Positions 15,808 through 25,900 of a stretch of 64,000 bases of DNA are shown piece by piece. The position numbers and the translations under genes are program-made. The stretch's first letter is position 1. Each line of letters begins with the position of its first letter. The notes beneath the pieces were generated by a model. It was not told where the DNA came from. It worked only from the letters and a program-made list of their open reading frames with translations, and did not search any database. The DNA comes from Lachnospiraceae bacterium. Lineage in GTDB: Bacteria > Bacillota > Clostridia > Lachnospirales > Lachnospiraceae. The stretch covers positions 1 to 64,000 of the forward strand of contig SVDZ01000006.1 in NCBI GenBank assembly GCA_015057625.1. The letters are read 5' to 3'.

Positions 15808-16728
15808 TTATTCTTTTACACCACCGGCTGTAATACTTCCGATAATATATTTTGAACAGAAACAGAATACGATGATGATAGGAATAACAGATACTGCTAC
15901 ACCCATGTAAATAGTACCCTGATTCTTTGCGATATCCATTGCATCATTAAGTGTTGACATCAAAAGTGGCAATGTAAACTTATCTTTTGTTGTCAATAAG
16001 ATTAATGGCATAAGGTAGTTATTCCAGCTTCCGATGAATCCTCCGATTGCCATTGTAGCAATACCAGGTCCCATAAGTGGGAGTACGATTCTGTGGAAGA
16101 TATAAATTTCAGAACCACCGTCAATTCTTGCCGCCTCAAGCAATGTTCTTGGAAGAATAGACAATACATACTGTCTAAGGAAGAATACTGCTCCAGGAGC
16201 TGCAACAGCCGGAAGAATGAAAGGCCAATATGTATCAATCATTCCCAACTCTTTACACAATTCATAGAAACCGATCAAACTAAGCTGACCAGGAATCATC
16301 ATAAATACTACCGTAATAGCGAATACAGGTCCTCTTGCTTTAAATTTGTATATTGCAAGAGCATAAGCTGTAATCGACGAGAAATATGCCGATAACAATG
16401 TAGACGGTAACGCAACGATTAACGAGTTAAACATACCTCTGAAGATATTGATCTTTTGGAATAATGTTTTTAAGTTAACCATCGTTTTGTCACCAGGTAT
16501 CAATGTGAAAGATGTCATGATATCATGTCCATCTCTAGTCGCATTAACTATTGTAAGCATAAACGGTACCAAACAAAGTACTCCTAGCAATATAAGACAA
16601 ATATAAAGAATAGTCTTTTTGCACAGAAAAAATCCTCTTGTGACATTCATAGGAGCTTTATTTTTCTTTAATTCAACTTTTCCATTTTCATTTTGAACTT
16701 TTGCATTGTTTTCTGCCATCTTAGTCAT
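15808..16728 (-). CDS. CUT1 sugar ABC transporter permease (MalG-like), second system
   Basis: This membrane subunit has 306 residues and an unusually long basic N-terminal tail of about 40 residues before the first of six membrane segments. The EAA loop reads LLEAARIDGGSEIYIFHRI followed by LPLMGP, which fits MalG-type permeases. Its start overlaps the end of the MalF-like gene by 8 bp, indicating translational coupling, and a terminator follows. The operon has no ATPase gene. Substrate cannot be inferred; the DUF624 neighbour only supports a sugar role. Confidence 0.93.
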   Translation of the reverse strand: MTKMAENNAKVQNENGKVELKKNKAPMNVTRGFFLCKKTILYICLILLGVLCLVPFMLTIVNATRDGHDIMTSFTLIPGDKTMVNLKTLFQKINIFRGMFNSLIVALPSTLLSAYFSSITAYALAIYKFKARGPVFAITVVFMMIPGQLSLIGFYELCKELGMIDTYWPFILPAVAAPGAVFFLRQYVLSILPRTLLEAARIDGGSEIYIFHRIVLPLMGPGIATMAIGGFIGSWNNYLMPLILLTTKDKFTLPLLMSTLNDAMDIAKNQGTIYMGVAVSVIPIIIVFCFCSKYIIGSITAGGVKE

Positions 16729-17713
16729 CCTCTCCTTTCATTGCAATAAACTGTAATACTGAGAATACAAGAATGATAAAGAAGAGAACATAAGCGATAG
16801 CTGCTGCTCTACCTACATCCTTTGCTGTAGTTCCAGAGAAACCGAACTGATACAAATACATAATAACAGTTCTGATTGATGAATATGATGGTGCTGTTTT
16901 TGCAATCATAATCTGTGGTAAATCAAACATCTGCAATCCACCGATTAATGATGTAACGCCTACATATAACATAATCGGTTTAAGAAGCGGAAGTGTAATT
17001 CTTGTAAACTGTCTCCATCTTCCGGCTCCATCAATAGCTGAAGCTTCATAGTAATCTGAAGAAATTCCCATTACACCTGCCATAAGCATAATAAATGAGT
17101 TACCAAACCACATCCAAGCCTGAATCACACCGATTGTGATAAAGCAAAGGCTGGAACTTCCAAGCCAATCCAATCTCACTCTATGATCAGTGAACATACT
17201 AAGAATTTGGTTAAATGTACCATATTCTTTGTCTAATAAAGATGAAAACATAAACGCTATTGATGTTGCAGCAATAATATTTGGAAGATAATAAATTGCT
17301 CTAAATATTGCAAGTCCTCTTATTTTATATTTAATATCAATAAATACAATGGTAAGTAAAAATGCAAGTCCTAACTGAAGGACAATATTTACACCCCAAA
17401 TCTTTACTGTATTAAGCAAACATCTCCAAAAGAATTCATCTTTAATTGTAAGTACGTATTTATCAATACCTGTCCATACAGGTTTAATTCCGATACCACC
17501 TTTATACTGTGTAAAACTTAAGTACAAAGTCTTAAATACCGGATAAACGCTAAAAACACAGAACGCTACAACATATGGAATAATAAACGCATACCCTGTT
17601 GTCTCTCTCTTGCTCAATTTTCCTTTTTTATTAGGATCAACGACAACTTTAGTTCCGTCACCATATTGAACCTCGACAGTCTTAGGCGCTTTATTATTTT
17701 CTGCTTTTGCCAT
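16721..17713 (-). CDS. CUT1 sugar ABC transporter permease (MalF-like), second system
   Basis: This 330-residue membrane permease has a cytoplasmic N-terminal extension of about 35 residues and then six hydrophobic segments. The EAA motif is DYYEASAIDGAGRWRQFTRI followed by LPLLKP. It has a good AAAGGAG site and overlaps the next permease gene by 8 bp. It sits 73 bp after the lipoprotein gene, with a terminator-like attenuator between them. It should form the heterodimeric channel with the 15808-16728 product. Confidence 0.93.
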   Translation of the reverse strand: MAKAENNKAPKTVEVQYGDGTKVVVDPNKKGKLSKRETTGYAFIIPYVVAFCVFSVYPVFKTLYLSFTQYKGGIGIKPVWTGIDKYVLTIKDEFFWRCLLNTVKIWGVNIVLQLGLAFLLTIVFIDIKYKIRGLAIFRAIYYLPNIIAATSIAFMFSSLLDKEYGTFNQILSMFTDHRVRLDWLGSSSLCFITIGVIQAWMWFGNSFIMLMAGVMGISSDYYEASAIDGAGRWRQFTRITLPLLKPIMLYVGVTSLIGGLQMFDLPQIMIAKTAPSYSSIRTVIMYLYQFGFSGTTAKDVGRAAAIAYVLFFIILVFSVLQFIAMKGEDD

Positions 17714-17730
17714 TTAAGACTCCTTTCATA

Positions 17731-17765
17731 AAAAAGGGCGAAGGGTTAAACCCCCTTCACCCTTA
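17731..17765 (-). terminator. Attenuating terminator after the binding-protein gene
   Basis: On the minus strand AAGGGTGAAGGG pairs with CCCTTCGCCCTT, followed by TTTTTT. It lies between the lipoprotein stop and the first permease, so part of the transcripts should end here and leave excess binding-protein mRNA. Confidence 0.8.
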
Positions 17766-17786
17766 TATTTTTAATAATATTTTCTA

Positions 17787-19142
17787 TTATTTCTCGATTA
17801 CTAAATCTGGATAATCAGAAGCAACCTGTTTGTAGAATTCATCAAGAGCTTCTTCTTTTGTCTTTTCTTTTGTCTTAATAGCACCGATTGCTGTTCCCCA
17901 AGCATCACCAATAAGCTTGTCGTACTCTGTAACCTTAGAGTAGTCAATCTTTTCAGCCTGCTCAAGCCAGAATTTGTAAAGTTTCTGTCCGCCGTATGTA
18001 GCGTTCTCATCTTCTGCGTGTTTGTTAAGAGCTGAGATTAATGAAACTGTATCACCCTGTGATTTCTCAATCCACCAATCAGCTGTTTCTTCGTTTAATG
18101 TACAGAACTGGATGAAGTCCCAAGCTTCTTTCTGTTTCTGTGAAAGTGCGCTGATACCGATGAATGTACCACCACCAAATCCTGAAGCAGGTCCTGCACA
18201 AACGCCCCACTTACCAGCTGTTTCTTTAACGTTGTCTCTCATTGTAAGTACGCCCCATGCTGGAAGTCCGTAAGCGAATACCTCTGTCTTAGCGAAGTCT
18301 TTTGTCTTCTCTGCGAAGTCTTCAGAATCCCAAATGTTCATGTCATCTGTACCCCACATTGTATCAGCTGTAAGCATTGGAAGCTCACCGCTCATACCCT
18401 GAAGCCAAGGAGCTGACCACTGTGCAGCGAATGCTGTGTAGTCATTCTGATATAATTTAATACAAAGATCCATGTAATCTTTTCTAGCCTGAGATACATT
18501 TAACTTACCATCAACAACCCAAGGTTCGTCACCTGAGAAGTAGCTTGTTTCAGCATCTGAAGCGAAAATCTTGTATCCAGCTTTCTTAAGTGTTTCAGCT
18601 GTCTCAAGAATCTTGTCATATGATTCGAATAATTTTCCGATTTCTACTGGATCTTCTGTTCCGAATACTTTTTGAGCGATGTCTCTTCTGTAGTAGAATC
18701 CAGCTGGTGTAATCTGGTAAGAGATTGCTCTCTGAACACCGTCTGATGACTGTCCAACTTTCCAAACGTAATCTACGATCTTTCCTTCATAATCCTTTGC
18801 TCCTAAAGCATCAAGATCTGCGAAGTATCCTTTGTCGTAGAATGATTTAAGCATCTGTGGCTCACCTACGATGATATCAACTGACTTATCACCACCGTCA
18901 AGTGCTGTACCAACCTTTGTTGGATAATCTTCTGGCTTAATAACTGTAACTTCAACTTCTTTGCCAGTTTTTTCTTTGTAGTAGTCAGCAAATGTCTCTA
19001 AGTCTGCTGCCAATGTCCAAACAACTAATTTGTCGCTTTTCTTTCCACTCTTGCCAGTAGAAGAGTCTTTTCCGCCACATCCTACAAGACCTGTAGCCAT
19101 AACACCTACTAATGAGAGTGCAACTAATCTTTTAATTCTCAT
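17787..19142 (-). CDS. Sugar ABC transporter substrate-binding lipoprotein, second system
   Basis: This 451-residue extracellular binding protein has a lipoprotein signal peptide with lipobox LVGC (Cys at residue 22), followed by a Gly/Ser/Lys tether. The mature part starts KLVVWTLAADLETFADYYKEKTG, typical of CUT1 family binding proteins, and continues with VDIIVGEPQMLKSFYDKG and the hinge-region GVLTMRD. It leads the operon SBP-MalF-MalG (17787 down to 15808). The ribosome site is AGGAGG before ATG. A -10 hexamer TATAAT lies at 19198-19203 and a small GGGCGG/CCGCCC-type hairpin in the 5' leader. It has little resemblance to the first system's binding protein, so a different sugar is likely. 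Confidence 0.93.
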   Translation of the reverse strand: MRIKRLVALSLVGVMATGLVGCGGKDSSTGKSGKKSDKLVVWTLAADLETFADYYKEKTGKEVEVTVIKPEDYPTKVGTALDGGDKSVDIIVGEPQMLKSFYDKGYFADLDALGAKDYEGKIVDYVWKVGQSSDGVQRAISYQITPAGFYYRRDIAQKVFGTEDPVEIGKLFESYDKILETAETLKKAGYKIFASDAETSYFSGDEPWVVDGKLNVSQARKDYMDLCIKLYQNDYTAFAAQWSAPWLQGMSGELPMLTADTMWGTDDMNIWDSEDFAEKTKDFAKTEVFAYGLPAWGVLTMRDNVKETAGKWGVCAGPASGFGGGTFIGISALSQKQKEAWDFIQFCTLNEETADWWIEKSQGDTVSLISALNKHAEDENATYGGQKLYKFWLEQAEKIDYSKVTEYDKLIGDAWGTAIGAIKTKEKTKEEALDEFYKQVASDYPDLVIEK

Positions 19143-19197
19143 GAATAATCCTCCTTCTCTTCCGGGCGATTTTTTCCGCCCAGTTATGCATGAATGA

Positions 19198-19203
19198 ATT
19201 ATA
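19198..19203 (-). promoter_or_regulatory. Probable -10 box of the second CUT1 operon
   Basis: A consensus TATAAT on the minus strand lies 56 bp before the binding-protein start. The -35 is poor (TACTAT at 17 bp). A leader hairpin (GGGCGG...CGCCC, about 19163-19182) sits between promoter and ribosome site, and a regulator may be needed. Confidence 0.5.
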
Positions 19204-19315
19204 TCTAATTATCAGTGCCGATAGTAGTATCCATTTTTTATTTTAGGGGTTCATTTTTTAGTCAACATCACTAAAAAACAACAAAAAAAGGGATTTTTCG
19301 ATTGTCAACTTGCAC

Positions 19316-19352
19316 AAGAAAGGGACTTTTTAAAGCAAAAAGTCCCTTTCTT
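19316..19352 (-). terminator. Terminator of the beta-CASP hydrolase gene
   Basis: AAGAAAGGGACTTTTT (19316-19331) pairs perfectly over 16 bp with 19337-19352 across a 5-base loop, about 95 bp past the stop codon at 19447. Confidence 0.8.
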
Positions 19353-19446
19353 TCCATTTGTTTTATCTATTTTACACAAATGTAATCGTTTTTAGCAGGG
19401 TATTTGATCCCCTATTTTTGTAAGTAATAGTCAAATAATGTGAAAA

Positions 19447-21045
19447 TTACATGTCCCATTTATCACAGAGAGCATTAATCTGATTGGTGAATTTTGCCAG
19501 GTCTTTGTTGGCTCCGCCCTCATTTCTCTTGATAACAGCCATAAGTCTCTGTCCTGCCGCAACAAGTTTATCGTAAACGCCTGTATGTCTCCTTACAGCC
19601 TGAGCCTGCTGAATTCTGACAGGTGCCACTCTCTCAACGATACAACCGGTAGCGAGATCAAAGGTAGTTCCGCTAAAAGGAGCATAAGTACTGTACCCAT
19701 ATTCATTTTCAAGAAGTTGGGCAAAATAATCACATACAGTATCCTCCCCGTGAACTACAAACACCTTTTCAGGTTTGTTCTTCATTCCCTGTAACCAGTC
19801 GATAAGTCCTTTCTGATCAGCATGGCCACTTACACCGTTCAAAGTTTTAATTTCCGCCTTAACTGCTATTTCCTCGCCGAAGAGTCTGACACTTTCCGCC
19901 CCTTCCACAATCGCTCTTCCTGTAGTTCCCAATGCCTGATATCCAACAAAAAGAATGGTATTTTCAGGTTTCCACAAATTGTGTTTGAGATGATGTCTCA
20001 CTCGTCCCGCCTCACACATACCTGAAGCTGACAGTATAACCTTTGGAGTAGTAACTTCGTTAATGGCAATGGAGTCATTACTTGTAACCGACACCTTGAG
20101 CCCCGGAAATCTCAACGGATTAATTCCCTTTTCAATCATGGCTTTTGTCTCATCATCAAAACAATCTGCCAAGTGTTCCCCAAAAATATTCGTAGCCTCA
20201 ACGGCAAGTGGGCTGTCTACATACACTTCAAAATCAGGGTATGAAGTCACCCTATTCTCCTCTTTGATGATACGGAGAAAATAAAGCATCTCCTGAGTTC
20301 TTCCGACAGCAAATGAAGGTATAATTACATTGCCGCCTCTTGCAAATGTTTCGTTGAGAATATTTGCCATACTTCCCACATAATCCGGGCTCTCTCCGTG
20401 AAGTCTGTCCCCGTAAGTCGACTCTATTAGAACATAATCCGCCTCGTCGATAGAGGTTGGGTCCTTAATAATAGGCTTATTGATATTTCCTACATCGCCT
20501 GAAAATGCAATAGTCTTTTTTATTTTGCCTTCTGACAATGTCATCTTAATGCAGGCAGATCCAAGAAGATGTCCCACATCCACAAACTTAACACTTATCT
20601 CATCGCAAATTTTTACTTCCTTGTCGTAATCAATTGGAACCATCAGTTCACATGCAGCTACTGCATCTTCCATAGAATACAGTGGCTCATATATTTCTTT
20701 GGCAGCTCTCTTTGCCTTTCTGTTTTTCCATTCAGCTTCAAATTCCTGAATATGCGCAGAATCTCTAAGCATAATATTGCATAAATCACAGGTTGCTTTC
20801 GTGGCAAAAATTTGTCCTTTAAAACCATGTTGAACCATAAGTGGAATTAATCCGGTATGATCAATGTGCGCATGGGTAACAAATATATAATCCAAATCCC
20901 CGGGAGGCACAGGAACATCCTGGTTAACATAAATATCTTTTCCCTGCTCCATTCCGCAGTCTACAAGTAATTTTTTACTTCCGACTTCTATAAAGTGGCA
21001 ACTTCCGGTTACCTCATGATCCGCTCCTATAAAAGTTAGTTTCAT
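19447..21045 (-). CDS. Metallo-beta-lactamase/beta-CASP ribonuclease-like protein
   Basis: This protein should be a zinc-dependent nuclease of the CPSF73-like beta-CASP group, acting on RNA in the cytoplasm. The 532 residues show the metallo-beta-lactamase metal site HAHIDH (58-63), a later GHLLGSA metal histidine, and FSGDVG. The beta-CASP cap contains DSPLAVEAT, ILSASGMCEAGRVRHHL and VSGHADQ, and the final metal motif is VVHGE. It is longer than the usual 460 or so residues because of a C-terminal extension of about 70 residues rich in basic residues. It is followed by its own terminator and preceded within 37 bp by the dehydrogenase gene, so the two may be cotranscribed. Confidence 0.88.
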   Translation of the reverse strand: MKLTFIGADHEVTGSCHFIEVGSKKLLVDCGMEQGKDIYVNQDVPVPPGDLDYIFVTHAHIDHTGLIPLMVQHGFKGQIFATKATCDLCNIMLRDSAHIQEFEAEWKNRKAKRAAKEIYEPLYSMEDAVAACELMVPIDYDKEVKICDEISVKFVDVGHLLGSACIKMTLSEGKIKKTIAFSGDVGNINKPIIKDPTSIDEADYVLIESTYGDRLHGESPDYVGSMANILNETFARGGNVIIPSFAVGRTQEMLYFLRIIKEENRVTSYPDFEVYVDSPLAVEATNIFGEHLADCFDDETKAMIEKGINPLRFPGLKVSVTSNDSIAINEVTTPKVILSASGMCEAGRVRHHLKHNLWKPENTILFVGYQALGTTGRAIVEGAESVRLFGEEIAVKAEIKTLNGVSGHADQKGLIDWLQGMKNKPEKVFVVHGEDTVCDYFAQLLENEYGYSTYAPFSGTTFDLATGCIVERVAPVRIQQAQAVRRHTGVYDKLVAAGQRLMAVIKRNEGGANKDLAKFTNQINALCDKWDM

Positions 21046-21081
21046 ATAACCACCCCTTCTCGTATTATTATTCTTTTTCTA

Positions 21082-22167
21082 CTAGTCCAAGTGGAAAATT
21101 TTCTTCATCTGAAGATCATTGTGTAAAACTTCTTTTGCTTTGATTCTGTACTGTTCTTCGTGCAAATATGTGTGTCTGAAAGGTTTGATGGACGGAGCCA
21201 TATCAATTGCCTTCTCGTAATCCTCAACATTGAGACCTAGAGTTTCCACATAATTCCAGAATCCTGTGTCCGTAAAGATGGTATTAACCCTCACAAATCT
21301 GTGTTCTTGAACCACACTCATAATATATGTTGCAACACCTACCTGTATACCGTGAAGTTCAGGAGTAGGAAGCATCTTGTCAAGGGCATGTGAAATAAGA
21401 TGTTCACTTCCGCTTGTAGGTGCACTACCTCCTGCAATTTCGTTTGCTATACCACTGAGTGCAAGTGAATCAAGTAACTCTCTCAAAAAGAGGTCATCCT
21501 TGATGCTGGAAAATGGTGTTCTCACAAAACTGTTGACTGCTTTCTTTGCAATCATAACAGCAAAATCATTCATAGCTGTGTAACCACACGAATCTTCAAA
21601 GCTCCAATCATAAAGCGCTGTTATTTTTGAGACAAGGTCTCCTATTCCTGAATAAAGGAATTTCTCGGGAGCACTCTTAATCACATCGGTATCCGCTACA
21701 ATTCCGTAGGCCATTTTAGCTGGCACAGAGGTTCTTCTGCCATTTACTAAAAGTGAAGCACTGGCACTTGAAAAGCCATCACTGGATGCAGATGTAGGAA
21801 CACTGACGAAAGGTAGTTTTCTAAGATAAGCCGCGTACTTGGCTGCGTCGATAACCTTTCCACCTCCAATTCCCACAATAACCTGCGCTTTTGTATCAAT
21901 AGCAAAAGCCAGTTCAATAATGTCGTTGATATCTACCGTGTCAAGTTCACGATACTCAAGAAGATTGATTTCATTTTCTTTCAGCGACTTCATAACCTGC
22001 TCTCCGAACAGTTCAACCAATCCGTTTCCAAAATAAATAACCGCATTGTTTATGGAACTGTCCTTGATGTAAGTTCCGATCTCTCCCAATGCTCCCTTTC
22101 CAACTTTAAGAATAGTAGGAATTGCTATATGACTAGTCATCATAGTATTATGTTTTTCTCCTTTCAC
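21082..22167 (-). CDS. Glycerol-1-phosphate dehydrogenase-like iron/zinc alcohol dehydrogenase
   Basis: This NAD(P)-dependent polyol dehydrogenase belongs to the AraM/EgsA group, which reduces dihydroxyacetone phosphate to sn-glycerol 1-phosphate. The 361 residues include the nucleotide-binding GIGGGKVIDAAKYAA, the family motif PTSASSDGFSSASAS, GIGDLVSK, and metal ligands in SGSEHLISHALD and ELHGIQVG. A GTG start at 22167 has GAGGAG at 6 bp; the internal ATG pair at 22143 and 22140 lies too far from AAAGGAG, so GTG is preferred. It sits just upstream of the beta-CASP gene. A specificity for another ketose phosphate or glycerol is possible. Confidence 0.82.
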   Translation of the reverse strand: MKGEKHNTMMTSHIAIPTILKVGKGALGEIGTYIKDSSINNAVIYFGNGLVELFGEQVMKSLKENEINLLEYRELDTVDINDIIELAFAIDTKAQVIVGIGGGKVIDAAKYAAYLRKLPFVSVPTSASSDGFSSASASLLVNGRRTSVPAKMAYGIVADTDVIKSAPEKFLYSGIGDLVSKITALYDWSFEDSCGYTAMNDFAVMIAKKAVNSFVRTPFSSIKDDLFLRELLDSLALSGIANEIAGGSAPTSGSEHLISHALDKMLPTPELHGIQVGVATYIMSVVQEHRFVRVNTIFTDTGFWNYVETLGLNVEDYEKAIDMAPSIKPFRHTYLHEEQYRIKAKEVLHNDLQMKKIFHLD

Positions 22168-22284
22168 GGCTTTCTCCTCATTTTAAGAACAGCCTCTTGT
22201 CTATAGTATAATTATACAACTATCCAATCTATTTTACATTAAAAAAATAGTGCCTTTCGCAAAAAAATGCTAAGGCACCATTTT

Positions 22285-22902
22285 TTAATCTACAGTTTTT
22301 TTCTGATAATGTTTTCTCAGAGAATTAACCTGATTTATAAAGCTTTTCTTGACCATCTCCATATCTCCGTCACTTTTGGCAGCTCGAACCTTTCCGATTG
22401 TATCTCTCACAATAGATGCAAAGATATTGATAAAGGCTTCTGCTTCTATATCATCCTCGACATCGATAGTATTATTGTTTACGTAATGTTTAAAAATACA
22501 TTCATCCGGTTGATTTTCAGCAAATCCAAAACCCCAGAATTTGTCAAAGTCTAAAGGTTCTGCGGTGACAATGTTATATATTCCGCTTCTGTTTGTATAT
22601 ATACTATTAAAAAACATATCAAGATAATAATCCACACATGCAAAGAGGTCACCATTATTCTTTTCCATCCCTTTGACAAACTCATCCTGAATTATCTTCT
22701 TATGTTCAGATATCACATAAAGAAACAAATCTTCCTTATCGTTGAAATACTGATAAAAGCTTCCCCTTGGAATTCTTGCATTTTTAATTATCTGATTTAT
22801 CGATACCTCATTGTAGGGATGATTTAAAAACTCTGTCTGAGCTGCAGCAATAATTCTTTTTCTTTTTTCCTCTGCAATTCTAAAAAAAGTATTCTTTGGC
22901 AT
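22285..22902 (-). CDS. TetR-family transcriptional regulator
   Basis: This 205-residue repressor-like protein has an N-terminal TetR helix-turn-helix: KRIIAAAQTEFLNHPYNEVSINQIIKNARIPRG followed by SFYQYFNDKEDL (residues 13-60). The C-terminal ligand domain has no recognisable specificity. It is the second gene of a two-gene operon with the RND exporter (31 bp apart). It probably represses that operon through two matching palindromic operators at 26934-26982; that is inference from position and symmetry. Confidence 0.92.
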   Translation of the reverse strand: MPKNTFFRIAEEKRKRIIAAAQTEFLNHPYNEVSINQIIKNARIPRGSFYQYFNDKEDLFLYVISEHKKIIQDEFVKGMEKNNGDLFACVDYYLDMFFNSIYTNRSGIYNIVTAEPLDFDKFWGFGFAENQPDECIFKHYVNNNTIDVEDDIEAEAFINIFASIVRDTIGKVRAAKSDGDMEMVKKSFINQVNSLRKHYQKKTVD

Positions 22903-22933
22903 TAAAAACCTCGCTTTCCTTTAATATTACTTA

Positions 22934-25900
22934 TTATTGTTCATCTAAAAGTTCTGATGTTTCATCAGGAATATCATCGAGATTTTCATCTCCAACATCG
23001 ATATTTCTCGGCTGTTTCTTGTATAAAATATCGTATATAACAGGAACAATAAACAATGTCATAAACGTTGCATAAATCAAACCGAAGCAAACTACAATCG
23101 CCATACTCTTCTGCATTGCATTTCCTGCATCTGTAGAAAGTACCATTACACTCATAGAGAGAATTGTTGTCATTGCTGTCATAAGGATTGGTCTGATACG
23201 TGTTTTACCTGTAGCTATAAGGGCTTTGTGTCTTGATACACCCTTCATTCGCAGCTGATTTACATAATCAACAAACACGATACCGTTGTTTACGACAGTT
23301 CCCATCAAAATCATAAATCCCATGAGCGCAAGTGCAGAAATCGTTTTGCCGTAAATAATCAAGCCAATCATTCCACCTGTAAATGCCAATGGAATGGTAA
23401 AAATAATGATAAATGGCGAAAGTAAACTCTGGAACTGCGCAACCATTACAAGATATACAAGCAATGCTCCAAGAGCGATAGCTTCAAGCATCTGCCAAAC
23501 CATATCCATAACCTGTTCTGTAGAGCCTGAAATTTCCATTGTATATCCCTCAGGAAGATCATACTTGTCAATTATCTTCTGAATCTTTCTTGAGAGAAGT
23601 GTAGGGTTATGCTTCTCATCAACCTTGCAGTTAACTGTAAGGTAAGTAGCCTGATTATCCCTAGTAATATTGTTTAATGTAAGACCTTCCTCAAGTTTCG
23701 CGAACTTTGAAAGTTTATATTTTTTACTTATCTGTTTGCCCTCTTCATCCATTGTTGTGGCTGTAACTTCCATATCCATAAGATTTTCGTAAGTGAGAAC
23801 GTTCGTCTCATCTACTATATTTACATCAACTGATGTTCCCTCATATTCCATTGAAATCGCTGTTTTCTCTGTAGAAATTCTGCCCGCAATTTCCTGATAA
23901 ATCTGGGCAACAGTCAGTCCTTTTGATGCTATCTTATCTTTGTCCATTTTCAAATGAATCTGTTTGCTGTTCTCATCAATTCCGTTTGACACTTCTTCCA
24001 ATCCGTTTATTTTTTCAAATTTTCCGATGATATCCTCACTTATTTCAATGAGTTTTTGTGTGTCATCTCCGTAAATCTGAACATCAACACCCTCACCCAT
24101 AAGACCTGACATCGATCCCATAGCAGAGGCACTAACAGAAAAACTTTCACACTTTATGTCTTTTGTTTTCTTTTCTATATCTTTTATAATTCGTCTAAAT
24201 TCTTTTGTTGATTTAATATCCTCTTCTGTAAGAATAATATATGAGTAATTTGTATAATTATCTTCTGCATTACTTCCAAGCACTCCCGAGGTTGAACCGG
24301 AATTACCGTCAATAACACCTACCTTGTCAACGCCGTCTACCGACATAATACGTTCTGTTACCTCATCAGCTGTCTTGTATGCAGTATCTTTATCTACCTC
24401 ATCTTCCAACACAAGAGTTCCCATAATCTGATCACTCTCCATATCATCTAACAACGCAAGCCCAGTGTTCAAGCTCTTTGCCAGACAAAGAACAAATAGT
24501 ACAATTGCAATACCGAGAGGTACCAATTTTACTCTGAGGCAGAAATCCAATGCGACCGCATATTTTTCAATTATTTTGTCAAATATTCTGTGCCCTTTTG
24601 TTTTTGTATTTTTAAGTACTACAGACGCAACAGTCGGAACTACTGTCATCGCAACAATAAGTGATGCTATAAGTGCATAGGAAATTGTAAATGCAAATGG
24701 CATAAGCAAATCAGCAATTGTACCTGTAGTGTAAACCATAGGGAGGAATACACATACGGTAGTTATTGTTGAAGCAATAATTGGTGCTGCAACCTGTCTT
24801 GTTCCCTGAACAGCTGCTCTTGCTGCAGAGATACCGTGATGTCTGAGTCTATAAATATTTTCAATAACTACAATAGAGTTATCAACCAGCATACCTATAC
24901 TAAGACATAAACCTCCAAGTGACATTACATTTATTGTAATTCCTGTAAAATACATTATGATAATCGCAAACAGTACACTGAAAGGAATACTGAAAGCAAC
25001 TACGATAGTAGGCTTAACATCCTTAAGGAATAAAGCTAATACAAATATAGCAAGAAAAGCTCCCAGCAAGATACTTGAGAGAACCGATGAAACTGTATCA
25101 GTTATGTAATCTCCCTGGTTCATAAGCTGTGTAAATGACACATCTTTATTTTCCTTTTCCATTTTATCAAATGCTTTCTTCAGTGACTTTGTCACTTCAG
25201 ATGTACCTGAAGTACTAGACTTAAATATTGAGAGAAGCACCGCTTCCTTGCCGTTAAGTTTAGAATAAGATTCTCCGGCATTGTCTATGATTGTCACATC
25301 AGCAACATCAGAAACTTTTATTTTTCCAATGCCTTTAATTTTTGTGAGAACCATTTCCTTTATCTCATCAGGTGTGTCGTAGTTGTCACCAACTTCAACC
25401 AACCACTGCACGTCATTTTTGTCGTCCACATAACCTGCCGGCATCTTAAAGTTCTGTGCATAAATGAGTCCTGATAAAGTATCCAGTTTAAGAAGTGCAT
25501 CTATGTTAGAATTGTCGATTGCTGCCTGTCTTGAATCATCAAGTTGTTTCTTTGCCTTATCCAATTCTTCCTGCGCTGAATCAAGTTGTGTTTTAGCTGC
25601 AGATATCTGAGCAGAACCTGAACCAAAACCTGCTGCTGCATTGTATCCGCCCTCATAAACCTTCGACTCTGCCGCGTCAAGATCTCCGGTTTTCTCATTT
25701 ACGGCATTTACCACAGCTTCAGCCGCTTTAATCTCTGTTTCAAGATTTGCAAGTTCAGTTTCTATCTGAGGAAGTCTGGTGTTTACAATATCGTAAACCT
25801 GTTTTAGGTTGTCATATTTGACATCCTTAACCTGTTCTCCTGCTCCAATCTGAGTGAGCCAAGTGAAAAATGCCTCTGTCTGTTCTTTGTTATCCACAGC